Assembly: GCA_937981555.1 (NCBI GenBank)
Contig: CALJOK010000044.1
Location: forward strand, 152,087 to 216,086
DNA from: an uncultured Saprospiraceae bacterium
GTDB taxonomy: Bacteria; Bacteroidota; Bacteroidia; Chitinophagales; Saprospiraceae
DNA length: 64,000 nucleotides
Reading direction: 5' to 3'
The position numbers were made by a program, and so were the translations under genes. The notes beneath the pieces are model-generated. The model made no database searches. It was given only the letters and a program-made list of their open reading frames with translations, and was not told where the DNA came from. Positions 21,762-30,397 of the stretch are shown here, one piece after another (position 1 is the stretch's first letter; every line of letters starts with the position of its first letter).

Positions 21762-23825
21762 TTAAGCCATTTCCAAAGTCGACTCTTCAAGTGACTCAGA
21801 GTTAGTTTTCGAGATGTTATTTTCTAAATTTGACTTCGGTAAAGTAAAGGAAAAGCAAGCACCATTCCCTTTCTCAGATTTCACCCAAATTCGCCCACCA
21901 TGGTCTTCCACAATTTTTTTGCAAGTAGCTAATCCAATTCCAGATCCAGAGTACATTCCTCTATTATGCAATCTTTTGAAGACCACGAAGATATCTTTTT
22001 GATATTCAGCATCGATTCCAATTCCTTTGTCTTGGATAGAGAATTGGAATTCATTACCTAAATCTTTAACACTAACGGTTATTAAATTCCCTTCTGGCTT
22101 TCCAAATTTTATAGCATTAGCAATTAAGTTCTGAAAAACCTGACTTAACTGAGTAGGTCGACATAGAACATTTGGAAGAGGATTAATTATTACATCGCAT
22201 TTCTTTTCATCCAGTTGAATCTTCAAACTATTTTTCACTTGGTGAGCAATGTTTTCCAGATTGGATAATTCTCTTTCACTTTTATCAACACCTATTTTTG
22301 AATAATCTAATAAACCATTTAATAAATCTCCCATCTGCTTAGTGCCATTGGTAATGAAAGAAGCATATTCAAAAATATTCTTTTTAGCATCATATTGTTT
22401 TAACTCCTTGATGAGTAATTTCGTAAATCCATTGATATTCCTGAGTGGTTCTTTCAAATCGTGAGAAATGATGTAAGCAAATTTTTCTAAATCTCGATTC
22501 GAGTCAGCTAATATTTGATTTTGTCTTACAATCTCATCATTCTTTGCTTCCAATATTTCATTCTTTTCAAAAGCAGATTTATTTCTACTGTACATCAAAA
22601 TCAATAATAAAAATGAAATGATAATTGCTCCACAAGTAATTGACATCGTGGTATAATTATTCGCTTTAGTTACTTCTTTATCCTTGGTAAGTAAAGCAAT
22701 TTCATTTTCTCTTTCGATTTTATGGATTTCAAAATCTTGTTTTAAACTCGACATCGTCTCCATCATTTCATTAGAAAATATAGAATCTTTTAATGAGACA
22801 TATTTATCGGTGTACTCTTTATATTTTGCAAATTCTTTTTGTTTATAATAAATCTCTGCGTACTTCTTAGTCGCACTTTTCACACTACTAGTTTGTCCTA
22901 ACTCTTTAAAAATATTATAACTTTCGTCAAGAGCTAATAAGGCATCATCTAACTTATTTTGTTTAAAATGAATATCTGACATTTGCTCCAACGAGTATGC
23001 TGTCAAAAGTTTATTTCCAAGAATAAAACTCAATTCATAGGCTTGTTTAAGAAAAGATTCAGCCTCCTCAAATCTATTAAGAAGTCCTAAGATGTGCCCC
23101 GCATTAACCGATGCCCAAGCCAACTCCTCCTGATCTTCAATCTTCTTAGCTAGCCCAATACTTTCATTAATATATTTCAATGCTTTCTCGTAGTCTTTAA
23201 GGGAAGCCCAACTATTACCTAGGGCTGTAATCCCTAAGATGGTCATTTTTACATCCTTCATTGACTTCGCAATGGTAATTCCTTTTTCATAGTATTTTAA
23301 TGCTAATTCGCTTTGTCCTTGAGTTCCAAAGTTAGATCCAAGGTCATAATGCACATTCATCATCCCAGTAGAATCTGAAATATCAATGTAATATTTCAGA
23401 GCATCCATTTGATATTTATATCCTTCAGAAAATTTATTTTTGAACACGAGTGTCATCCCAATAATCTGATTTACCTCCGCTCTCAATTTTAATTCCGAAG
23501 GTTTTATATTTGGTAAAACTTCTAGTAGTATAGAATAGGAATTTTGGATGTCACCATTTTTATATAGTGCAATTCCATAACCTATAGTAATATCAATAAA
23601 ATGTTGGTTAGATATATTTTGAGCATTTCCAAACTCATAAGCTGTTTTGAAGATGTTTACAGCTTTGTCAAATTCTTGATTCTTTTTTAAGAAATCTTGA
23701 CCTAAGGTATTTTGTTCTTCCAACCATAAAATTGGAGTTTTCACACTATCCACTCCCATTCCATAAGAGTTCAATGCAAGCAGAGAAAAGAAAAACAAAA
23801 AGAATTTGAAAAGAAATAGTCTCAT
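21762..23825 (-). CDS. TPR-containing membrane sensor histidine kinase
   Basis: A 687-residue protein. A signal peptide (1-21) is followed by periplasmic TPR repeats (about 60-345; DLGSNFGTQGQSELALKYYE, ALGNSWASLKDYEKALKY). One transmembrane helix lies at about 393-412, then a coiled coil. The DHp helix has the phospho-acceptor His455 in YIISHDLKEPLRNING. The ATPase domain carries the N box (NLIANAIKFG), DKGIGIDAEYQKDIF and GSGIGLATCKKIVEDHGG. No receiver or HTH is attached and no response regulator is adjacent. It lies just downstream of two tiny peptide genes on the same strand, with a hairpin between, and is convergent with the patatin-receiver gene. Confidence 0.92.
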   Translation of the reverse strand: MRLFLFKFFLFFFSLLALNSYGMGVDSVKTPILWLEEQNTLGQDFLKKNQEFDKAVNIFKTAYEFGNAQNISNQHFIDITIGYGIALYKNGDIQNSYSILLEVLPNIKPSELKLRAEVNQIIGMTLVFKNKFSEGYKYQMDALKYYIDISDSTGMMNVHYDLGSNFGTQGQSELALKYYEKGITIAKSMKDVKMTILGITALGNSWASLKDYEKALKYINESIGLAKKIEDQEELAWASVNAGHILGLLNRFEEAESFLKQAYELSFILGNKLLTAYSLEQMSDIHFKQNKLDDALLALDESYNIFKELGQTSSVKSATKKYAEIYYKQKEFAKYKEYTDKYVSLKDSIFSNEMMETMSSLKQDFEIHKIERENEIALLTKDKEVTKANNYTTMSITCGAIIISFLLLILMYSRNKSAFEKNEILEAKNDEIVRQNQILADSNRDLEKFAYIISHDLKEPLRNINGFTKLLIKELKQYDAKKNIFEYASFITNGTKQMGDLLNGLLDYSKIGVDKSERELSNLENIAHQVKNSLKIQLDEKKCDVIINPLPNVLCRPTQLSQVFQNLIANAIKFGKPEGNLITVSVKDLGNEFQFSIQDKGIGIDAEYQKDIFVVFKRLHNRGMYSGSGIGLATCKKIVEDHGGRIWVKSEKGNGACFSFTLPKSNLENNISKTNSESLEESTLEMA

Positions 23826-23854
23826 AAATTTTTGAAATAATGTTAGGTATAGAA

Positions 23855-23887
23855 GCAGAGCTATTCAACAAAATCAAATAGCTCTGC
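23855..23887 (-). terminator. Hairpin between the small peptide genes and the histidine kinase gene
   Basis: GCAGAGCTATT (23855-23865) and AATAGCTCTGC (23877-23887) form an 11-bp perfect stem with an 11-base loop. The downstream minus-strand sequence is only mildly T-rich, so termination may be partial. Confidence 0.6.
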
Positions 23888-23912
23888 ATTGGAATTTCTA
23901 ATTCTAAATCCA

Positions 23913-24008
23913 TTAATTACAGGAACAAAACATTACCATCTCTTTTCCGCTAAGATTAGCATAAATGTGGTGTTGTATTGATTTCTCTATTTTATCTTTA
24001 TTAATCAT
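23913..24008 (-). CDS. Tiny peptide gene with C-terminal CxC (31 residues)
   Basis: ATG at 24006-24008 to TAA at 23913-23915. The 31-residue product is a charged, His-rich N-terminal half (MINKDKIEKSIQHHIY) and a tail ending MVMFCSCN. The Lys/Glu-rich leader and the Cys-x-Cys end look like a small ribosomal peptide precursor, but there is no Gly-Gly; an ANLSGKE segment sits where a cleavage site could be. It follows the Gly-Gly peptide gene by 138 bases on the same strand and precedes a hairpin. Chance occurrence of a frame this short is quite possible. Confidence 0.35.
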   Translation of the reverse strand: MINKDKIEKSIQHHIYANLSGKEMVMFCSCN

Positions 24009-24146
24009 CCTTTATTTCAGCATATAAAAATAGGCGTCCAAGAGTAGATGTTGATAAAAATCAAATAGATTTTATTATCTCGATAATTATGTATTATAAA
24101 ACTAGAAGGAAATAATCTATTGCTAACATGAAATAGCAATGATCAT

Positions 24147-24284
24147 TTAATATTGAATCCATCTATTTCGAGTGCAGCAGAAATAAGCACCTCCTCCTTT
24201 AATTTTTGCACACTTATTGGCATCCATTACTTGATCAAGGTTAAAAGATAATGCTGAAATCTTTTTTGATTCTTTTTTACTCAT
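24147..24284 (-). CDS. Putative peptide natural-product precursor with Gly-Gly leader (45 residues)
   Basis: ATG at 24282-24284 to TAA at 24147-24149. The product has a polar, Lys-rich leader (MSKKESKKISALSFNLDQVM), then DANKCAKIKGGG, then a short tail AYFCCTRNRWIQY with two adjacent Cys and aromatic residues. A Lys-rich leader with an L-x-F-x-L-D-x-V/I-M box ending in Gly-Gly is the layout of Bacteroidota GG-leader peptide precursors (class I lanthipeptide-like and bacteriocin-like). No modification enzyme or C39 peptidase-transporter is in the window. A -7-like box lies 108 bases upstream. Function is inferred from layout only. Confidence 0.6.
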   Translation of the reverse strand: MSKKESKKISALSFNLDQVMDANKCAKIKGGGAYFCCTRNRWIQY

Positions 24285-24391
24285 GGTTATGATTGTTTAA
24301 ATGAAAAAATATTTGAATAGTTATTAAATTGCATAATTAGGTGGGAGGATAAACATGGGATGGGTTAGTACCCGAAATACAAAAATGATTC

Positions 24392-24399
24392 CAAAACTA
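24392..24399 (-). promoter_or_regulatory. -7 box upstream of the Gly-Gly peptide gene
   Basis: On the minus strand the bases read TAGTTTTG, an exact TAnnTTTG match, leaving about 100 bases of leader before the ATG at 24284. No TTTG -33 box is seen at the expected spacing. Confidence 0.35.
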
Positions 24400-24520
24400 A
24401 ATTGATTGGTTAGGACAGCAAGAAAGGTATAGTTATAAACAATATTTCGAAAAAATAATCGTGATTCAATTAGAGGCCAGAAGGGAGAGTAGTAAAGATG
24501 GGAATATTCAGTTTGTCATA

Positions 24521-24557
24521 AAAAAAGAAAAAGCACTCTGTTCTCAGAGCGCTTTTC
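24521..24557 (-). terminator. Intrinsic terminator after the DUF3276 gene
   Basis: AAAAGCACTCTG and CAGAGCGCTTTT (one wobble) enclose a TTCT loop. On the minus strand a T-rich tail follows, about 30 bases after the stop at 24589. Confidence 0.88.
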
Positions 24558-24588
24558 AAATAACCTATTTAAAATCAAATCACATTTC

Positions 24589-25041
24589 TTACCAAGAAAT
24601 ATCGTCTTCTGATTCAATCTCCTTCTCCTCTACTACTTCCTCTGACGATGTTTCAGTTGTTGCTGCTGTTGCAGTTTCAGTTGTTGTACCTTCTTCTTCT
24701 GGTTCAACCCAAGTACCTGCTTCCATTGCAGCTCTTTTTTCTTCCCACTCAGCCTGTCTTCTGTCGAATTCTTCGTAATCATAATCAGGCATCAAATCAG
24801 TTTTGATATAATTAATAGCCTCATCTAATCCACCTTGAAATCTGTTGAAGTCTTCTTTGTACAGAAAAATCTTGTGCCTCTCATATCCGTCACCATTGAT
24901 TCTTCTGGTGCTTTCGGTGAGAGTTAAGTAATAATCATCACCTTTTGTTTGGCGCACATCAAAAAAATAAGTTCTTCGCTTACCAGCTCTTACTTTCTTG
25001 GAAAACACACTTTCGAACTTTTTTTGGTTTTCGTTATCCAC
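24589..25041 (-). CDS. PUR-alpha/DUF3276 family nucleic-acid-binding protein
   Basis: A 150-residue protein. Residues about 7-85 form the bacterial PUR fold (VFSKKVRAGKRRTYFFDVRQ, then DDYYLTLTESTRR, then HKIFLYKEDFNRFQGGLDEA), known in Bacteroidota and spirochaetes to bind single-stranded DNA or RNA as a dimer. A basic-acidic helix follows, then a Thr/Glu-rich tail (about 115-150; EEEGTTTETATAATTETSSE) that is probably disordered. Cytosolic. It has its own terminator and is read in the same direction as the ABC transporter gene behind it. Confidence 0.92.
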   Translation of the reverse strand: MDNENQKKFESVFSKKVRAGKRRTYFFDVRQTKGDDYYLTLTESTRRINGDGYERHKIFLYKEDFNRFQGGLDEAINYIKTDLMPDYDYEEFDRRQAEWEEKRAAMEAGTWVEPEEEGTTTETATAATTETSSEEVVEEKEIESEDDISW

Positions 25042-25143
25042 GATTCGTTAGTTTGGTTGAAAAAATAGTTTTAGAATATTATCTAATCTCTACAAATGTA
25101 AATATTTGAACTTAAAACAAAAAAAATATCACACTTTTATTTC

Positions 25144-26925
25144 TCACTCTTCTAAACGTTGTTTTTCGTACATTTCATAGTAGAATCCATTATTCTCCAA
25201 AAGTTCATCATGAGTTCCTGCTTCTGAGATACTTCCATCTTCCAAAACAATTATTTTATCAAAGTTCAAAAGCCCATATATTCTATGGGTAATCGTGATA
25301 CTTGTACGGTCAGCAATCGCGCCATTTATATAACCAAGTATCTGTTGTTCTGTGTTAGTATCGACTGCAGAAAGACAATCATCAAGAATAACGATGTCTG
25401 GATCTTTGATAAATGCACGAGCGATAGAGATCCGTTGTTTTTGTCCACCAGAGAGTGTAACCCCTCGTTCACCAACCATTGTATCAAAGCCTTCTGGCAA
25501 AACCTTGATGTCATCATAGATCGCTGCATATTTGGTATACTCTTCAATTTTTGCTTGACTAGCTTCTCGATTTCCAAAAGCTACATTGCCTCCTATCGTA
25601 TCTGAAAAAAGAAAAACATCTTGTGGTACATATCCAACTCTCTCACGCAAGTTAGCCAAATCCATTTTTTCAATAGGCGTCCCATCAATCAATATTTCTC
25701 CCGAATCAATATCATACATTCTTACTAAAAGATCAGCAATGGTTGTTTTCCCAGAACCCGTTTTTCCAATGATTGCCATTTTTTCTCCTCGCTTCAAATG
25801 GAAAGACACATTTTCCAAACCAACAATTCCTGAGTCAGGATAGGTGAAAGACACATTTTTAAATTCAATATCTCCTTGCAACCTTTTCGGTACTCCATTT
25901 TTTATTGGATTAATAATGTCAGGTTTAATTTCTAAAAACCCATTAATTCGACTTTGAGAAGCAGCAGCTTGTTGGATAATTGAAGTCACCCACCCTACCG
26001 CAGTAACTGGCCAAGTCAACATATTTACATAAATTACAAACTCCGCAATATTCCCCGGTGTAACCGTTCCTCGAGCTACTAAAACTCCTCCCATAAATAC
26101 AGTCAAAATATTACTGATCCCTATTAGAAGTACCATCAAAGGAAAAAAGAAAGCATTCGTCTTAGCAAGGTCAAGCGATTTGTCCATGTAAGTTTGGCTT
26201 TCTCCCAAAAAGAATTTTCCCATTTGTGCTTCTTGTACATAAGATTTGACCACTCGGATTCCAGAATAAGCTTCTTGAGCAGTACTATTTAAAGTCGCCA
26301 ATTGAACCTGGATGCCCATACTTTTTTTGTTGATCAAATTACTAACGTAATAAATAGAAATCGATAAAATAGGCATCGGAGCCAATGCATAAAGTGTCAA
26401 CTCAGGACTCACACTCAGCATCGAAGTCACCACCATGATTACCAATGTCGTCAAATTAAATCCATATAAAATTGCTGGTCCGACATACATTCTCACCTTC
26501 GTCACGTCTTCCGTGATTCGAGACATCAAGTCACCTGTATTATTTTTTTTGTAAAAAGCGAGACTTAGATTTTCATAGTGCTCAAAAATTTCCTTCCGCA
26601 TATCATACTCTATCAACCTTGACATCACAATAATCGTTTGCCTCATGAAATACATAAAAACACCTTGAATCAAAGCTAAAATCAAAACCAACACCCCAAA
26701 AAACAAAAGTGTTTTTCCAAACTCTTCAAAGAAAGTCGTTTGTAAATCAAACCCATCATACAAATGAAATATTTGCAAATTGTCCACTACTAAGTCCAAT
26801 GCATTCCGAACCATTTGAGGTTTGAGTACATTAAAAAAGTTAGCGGCGGTGACCATCAGGAAACCAATCACCAAATGCCATTTGTATTTGAAAAAATATT
26901 TATTGAGGACAAATAATGGTTTCAA
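25144..26925 (-). CDS. ABC exporter half-transporter (MsbA-like fold) with Asp in place of the catalytic Glu
   Basis: The best start is a TTG at 26923-26925 (then KPLFVLNKYFFKYKW), giving 593 residues. The frame stays open to an ATG at 27087, but that stretch contains the -7 box at 26983 and the terminator of the upstream gene. Six membrane helices (about 15-300) precede the ATPase: Walker A GKTGSGKTT (about 387), LSGGQKQRISIARAF (about 491) and Walker B IVILDDCLSAVD (about 515). LDDCLSAVD has Asp instead of the catalytic Glu, as in the degenerate-site halves of heterodimeric exporters. Probably exports lipid or drug-like substrates; a partner subunit is not adjacent. Confidence 0.88.
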   Translation of the reverse strand: MKPLFVLNKYFFKYKWHLVIGFLMVTAANFFNVLKPQMVRNALDLVVDNLQIFHLYDGFDLQTTFFEEFGKTLLFFGVLVLILALIQGVFMYFMRQTIIVMSRLIEYDMRKEIFEHYENLSLAFYKKNNTGDLMSRITEDVTKVRMYVGPAILYGFNLTTLVIMVVTSMLSVSPELTLYALAPMPILSISIYYVSNLINKKSMGIQVQLATLNSTAQEAYSGIRVVKSYVQEAQMGKFFLGESQTYMDKSLDLAKTNAFFFPLMVLLIGISNILTVFMGGVLVARGTVTPGNIAEFVIYVNMLTWPVTAVGWVTSIIQQAAASQSRINGFLEIKPDIINPIKNGVPKRLQGDIEFKNVSFTYPDSGIVGLENVSFHLKRGEKMAIIGKTGSGKTTIADLLVRMYDIDSGEILIDGTPIEKMDLANLRERVGYVPQDVFLFSDTIGGNVAFGNREASQAKIEEYTKYAAIYDDIKVLPEGFDTMVGERGVTLSGGQKQRISIARAFIKDPDIVILDDCLSAVDTNTEQQILGYINGAIADRTSITITHRIYGLLNFDKIIVLEDGSISEAGTHDELLENNGFYYEMYEKQRLEE

Positions 26926-26982
26926 TAGATTGAGATTATTTTGTGGAAATTTAATACTAAACACTCTTTTTTTGAAAGGGTT

Positions 26983-26990
26983 CAAAGGTA
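26983..26990 (-). promoter_or_regulatory. -7 box for the ABC exporter gene
   Basis: The minus strand reads TACCTTTG, an exact TAnnTTTG match, 57 bases before the proposed TTG start and just after the terminator of the upstream kinase gene. Its position argues that codons upstream of it are not translated. Confidence 0.55.
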
Positions 26991-27032
26991 ATGAATGAAG
27001 TGGAAATAAATGTACTCGATTTGTTAAGAAAT

Positions 27033-27067
27033 AAAAAACGCCAAATCCTTCCAGCGAAGAATTTGGC
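27033..27067 (-). terminator. Intrinsic terminator after the second TPR histidine kinase gene
   Basis: GCCAAATCCTTC (27040-27051) pairs with GAAGAATTTGGC (27056-27067) with one G-T wobble and a 4-base loop. TTTTTTATTT follows on the minus strand. It lies 33 bases past the stop at 27100. Confidence 0.85.
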
Positions 27068-27099
27068 ATTTTCATTTTCAAAATCATTTTTACAAAAAA

Positions 27100-29304
27100 T
27101 CAGACAGCAATGTCTGCTAACAATTCTTTATCCTTCTCTACTCCTAAAGTCGAAAGAATCGTAAAATAAAAAGTAGTTCCTTTCCCTTCTTCACTTTCAA
27201 AATAAATATCTCCGCCGTGCTTCTCTACTATTTTTTTACAAATTGCTAAGCCCATTCCGGTACCTTCATATTTGTCTTTGGTGTGCAATTGTTTGTAAGG
27301 TTTGAAAATCTTTTCCCGATATTCATCAGAAATTCCGATTCCATTATCTTGAATAGAAAATTTCCAAAATCCATTTTCTGGAATACAATTAATATTAATT
27401 TCAGGAGTCTTGTCTGCTGTCATAAATTTCAAACTATTAGCAATTAAATTTTGGAAAACTTGTCGCACTTTTGTTTCGTCAACCATTATTTTTGCAGGTA
27501 AATTTGCCACCTTTATTTTTGCATTTTTTTCATTGATGGAAAAATCTAAATTACCCAAAACTTCTTTCACTAAATGATTCGCATCGTGAGCCGTTAAGTT
27601 CATTTGCAACGAATTGACTTGCGAATAAGTCATCAAGTCATCCACCAAGTTCCACATTAATTTAGCGGCATTGCTAATCATATCAAGATATTCCAATTCA
27701 TTCTCATTCAATTTATCCTTTGCCCGTCGCTTTAATAAACTAGAAAAACTTCCAACTGTTCGCAATGGAGATTTTAAATCATGTGATGCAATATGAGCAA
27801 ATTGTTCTAGTTGAATATTAGATTCAATATATTTTTCGAGCATCTTATTTTTCTTTTCCAATTCGCCCTCTGCCATTCTTTTTGCTTTGAAATTTTTATA
27901 CATGACAAATGCAGCTAGCCCTAAAACTAAAAAACCAACAATAAGAAATATTGAAATTAATCGTTGAAAATCTAATTTTGCCTCCCAAGATAATTTGTCT
28001 TTTTCCTGTTGAATAATTTGAGCTCGTTTTTGTTTTTCCAACTGGTATTCAAAATCTTTTGACAAAGGAATTTTCATTCTGCTTTCATTGAAAAGACTGT
28101 CTCGATAAACCTTGTTAAGTTCTAAAAAATCAAGACTTTTCTCAAATTGATTGATAGCCTTATAGTTTGAATATAAAATTTTAGAAGCATCAGAGAGTAC
28201 AACTAGATGATTATTTTTAACCGCTTCTTCATAAGCAATCTTAGCCAGTTGAATACTTTTTTTATATTCCTTTTTTCGAAGATTCATTTCAGCTGCCAAC
28301 AAATTAGCACTCATTATTTCCGCTTTATTCCTATTCATCGAAGCGGACTGTTCGGCCATTTTATTGTTTTGCTCAGCGAGTTCATAATTTCCTAAATTGA
28401 TATGACAAGCGGTAATATTATTATAAATTACTGGAAGCGGATGAACGAAACCAGTATTCTTTGCATCCCCAAGAGCCTTATATAATATTTGAATAGCTTG
28501 GTCATAATTCTCTTCATCTAAGTACGTTGAACCAATATTTAGATTGACATTTATTATTTGCAAACTATCTTTATCTATTTGATATGATTGGCTGGCTTTC
28601 TCATAATGTTCATATGCTTTTTTATAATTTTGGTTTTCCTTATAGATATTTCCAATATTATTATTAGCCATTCCGATATAACGATGAAGGTTGAGTTCCT
28701 CATAAATTTTCAACGCATTGTAATAATATTGAATTCCTTGAGCGTATCGAAATTGTTCGATATAAACATTTCCAAGATTCAAATTGCAATGTGCAAAACC
28801 AGTTTTGTAATTAGCTTTATCGTAAGCCTCGATTCCTTTTTGATAAAAATGTTCGGCTTCATCGAAATTATTTTGATGTAATTGAATCGTACCTAAATCC
28901 TTAAAACAATCTCCAAATTCTTTGTAGTTTTTATTTTTAGAAAAATACTCTTTAGCTTGGTTGAGGTAAGAAGTTGATTTTTCAAAATCAGTAATTAGCA
29001 AATGAGCTCGTCCCATTAAATACAAACTCTTAGCTTTTAGTTTTGGAAAATCTTCAATTCTAGAAGAATTCAAATTTTCACTTAAATGTCCAATTGATTT
29101 ATTGACATTATATTTGAAATTGTACTCTGCTAAATTATTTCTAGTTCTAATTCTTTGTTCTTCAGAAATATCAGATTCTAGCACAGTTTCTAAACTATCT
29201 GATTCCGATGTGTAAAAAGCAGTCAAATTTGTATTGATAGAAATAATAAAAAACAGGAAAAGTATAGAGTGATAAGTCACTTTCATAAAAATTGAATTAT
29301 TCAC
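27100..29304 (-). CDS. TPR-containing membrane sensor histidine kinase
   Basis: A 734-residue paralogue of the kinase at 21762-23825. A signal peptide (about 7-30; a second Met at residue 7 may be the real start) precedes five or more TPR units (about 90-400; HLLITDFEKSTSYLNQAKEY, NIGNIYKENQNYKKAYEHYE). One transmembrane helix lies at about 449-469, then a coiled coil. The acceptor is His508 in FAHIASHDLKSPLRTVGSF. The ATPase has NLIANSLKFM, DNGIGISDEYREKIF and GTGMGLAICKKIVEKHGG. No output domain is attached and no response regulator is nearby. It has its own terminator before the ABC exporter gene. Confidence 0.92.
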   Translation of the reverse strand: MNNSIFMKVTYHSILFLFFIISINTNLTAFYTSESDSLETVLESDISEEQRIRTRNNLAEYNFKYNVNKSIGHLSENLNSSRIEDFPKLKAKSLYLMGRAHLLITDFEKSTSYLNQAKEYFSKNKNYKEFGDCFKDLGTIQLHQNNFDEAEHFYQKGIEAYDKANYKTGFAHCNLNLGNVYIEQFRYAQGIQYYYNALKIYEELNLHRYIGMANNNIGNIYKENQNYKKAYEHYEKASQSYQIDKDSLQIINVNLNIGSTYLDEENYDQAIQILYKALGDAKNTGFVHPLPVIYNNITACHINLGNYELAEQNNKMAEQSASMNRNKAEIMSANLLAAEMNLRKKEYKKSIQLAKIAYEEAVKNNHLVVLSDASKILYSNYKAINQFEKSLDFLELNKVYRDSLFNESRMKIPLSKDFEYQLEKQKRAQIIQQEKDKLSWEAKLDFQRLISIFLIVGFLVLGLAAFVMYKNFKAKRMAEGELEKKNKMLEKYIESNIQLEQFAHIASHDLKSPLRTVGSFSSLLKRRAKDKLNENELEYLDMISNAAKLMWNLVDDLMTYSQVNSLQMNLTAHDANHLVKEVLGNLDFSINEKNAKIKVANLPAKIMVDETKVRQVFQNLIANSLKFMTADKTPEININCIPENGFWKFSIQDNGIGISDEYREKIFKPYKQLHTKDKYEGTGMGLAICKKIVEKHGGDIYFESEEGKGTTFYFTILSTLGVEKDKELLADIAV

Positions 29305-29461
29305 TAATGAGAGGGGAAATAACTAATGAGCTAGTCAAATTCATCTGTGGAAAATTTTGAGAAATCTCAATAATATATTTACTAAATTTAGTGCCTAAAG
29401 TTGTTTTTTGGGTACTTTTAACTAATTATGATCACTTTTTTTTTACAAAAAAATTAAAAAC

Positions 29462-30388
29462 ATGGGTTGGAAAGCATCAATGTTAATTATTCAAAATACT
29501 TCAGGAGTGAAAACTGCAGAAGAAGTTATAGAAAAAATTGAGCATGATTATTATGAATTAGCAGGTGAAACGACCTTGGAAAGTTGTATAAACCCACACG
29601 ATAAATCAATTTATATTGGATTTTACAATGATAATATTATCGTGACTTTGGATGCCGAATATGTTTTAATGTCAATTATTGATGGCGGAGGAAGTATCGA
29701 AAACCGACTCCATGAGTTGTGTCCAGATGGAGAAATCATGGGTACGTTTTGTCAAAGTACGACCAATATGCATGGCTATTTTTTGAATAAAGATGGCGAC
29801 CGAGTACGACATAAAATGGTTTCATTTGAAGGTCCTCGATTTGAATCAGGAGAAAGATTTGAGGAAGAAATAGAGATTTACAAGAATGCAAAAAAAGATG
29901 AAAATGGATTAGAATACTGGCCATATGGAGAAAATGAAAGTGGTCGATATGAAGAAAATCAACTAATGGAAAATTTCACTTTTGGAGTGGCGAAAAGATT
30001 ATTAGGCGTACAATTAGATCATACTGAAGGGGAAGATTTAATGTTTCAAGTGAAATTTAAAAAATTCATCAAAGCTGAAAGACCAACTCCTGAGACTGAA
30101 AAGGAAGCTGAAAAACCAAGTAAAAACCCAACAGCTTCTGACACATCAAATACGACTTATCAACGTCCTGAAAGAACAATAGAGCGAAAAAAAAGAACTC
30201 CTCCTCAATCAGCTGAACAAAGTTCCCCCAATAATTTTGAACAGCCAAGTTCACATGCTGAACCAAAACCAATTTCTTCAAAAACAACTCCGCCAAAACC
30301 AAAAAATGAAAACGGATTAAATCTTTCTTGGTCTACGATTGCAATGTTTATAGCAGGATTGTATTTACTTTATAAACTTTTGAATTAA
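29462..30388 (+). CDS. Unknown protein with C-terminal membrane tail
   Basis: A 308-residue protein. Residues about 1-205 form a globular domain starting MGWKASMLIIQNTSG, with GFYNDNIIVTLDAEYV and IMGTFCQSTTNMHGYF. The opening resembles DUF6928-type proteins (M-G-x-K-x-x-M-L), but this is weak. A disordered Pro/Ser/Thr/Lys-rich linker (about 210-285) follows. A single hydrophobic helix at the very end (STIAMFIAGLYLLYKLLN) would anchor the protein with its body in the cytoplasm. The gene is 9 bases upstream of the sterol-desaturase-family gene, so they are cotranscribed. Function unrecognised. Confidence 0.7.
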   Translation: MGWKASMLIIQNTSGVKTAEEVIEKIEHDYYELAGETTLESCINPHDKSIYIGFYNDNIIVTLDAEYVLMSIIDGGGSIENRLHELCPDGEIMGTFCQSTTNMHGYFLNKDGDRVRHKMVSFEGPRFESGERFEEEIEIYKNAKKDENGLEYWPYGENESGRYEENQLMENFTFGVAKRLLGVQLDHTEGEDLMFQVKFKKFIKAERPTPETEKEAEKPSKNPTASDTSNTTYQRPERTIERKKRTPPQSAEQSSPNNFEQPSSHAEPKPISSKTTPPKPKNENGLNLSWSTIAMFIAGLYLLYKLLN

Positions 30389-30397
30389 AAAAACATT

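Noticed and set aside
24461..24778. A Ser/Val-rich plus-strand frame of 105 codons opposite the DUF3276 gene.
   Set aside because: Its low-complexity composition is the complement of the Thr/Glu-rich tail of DUF3276, and it spans that gene's terminator.
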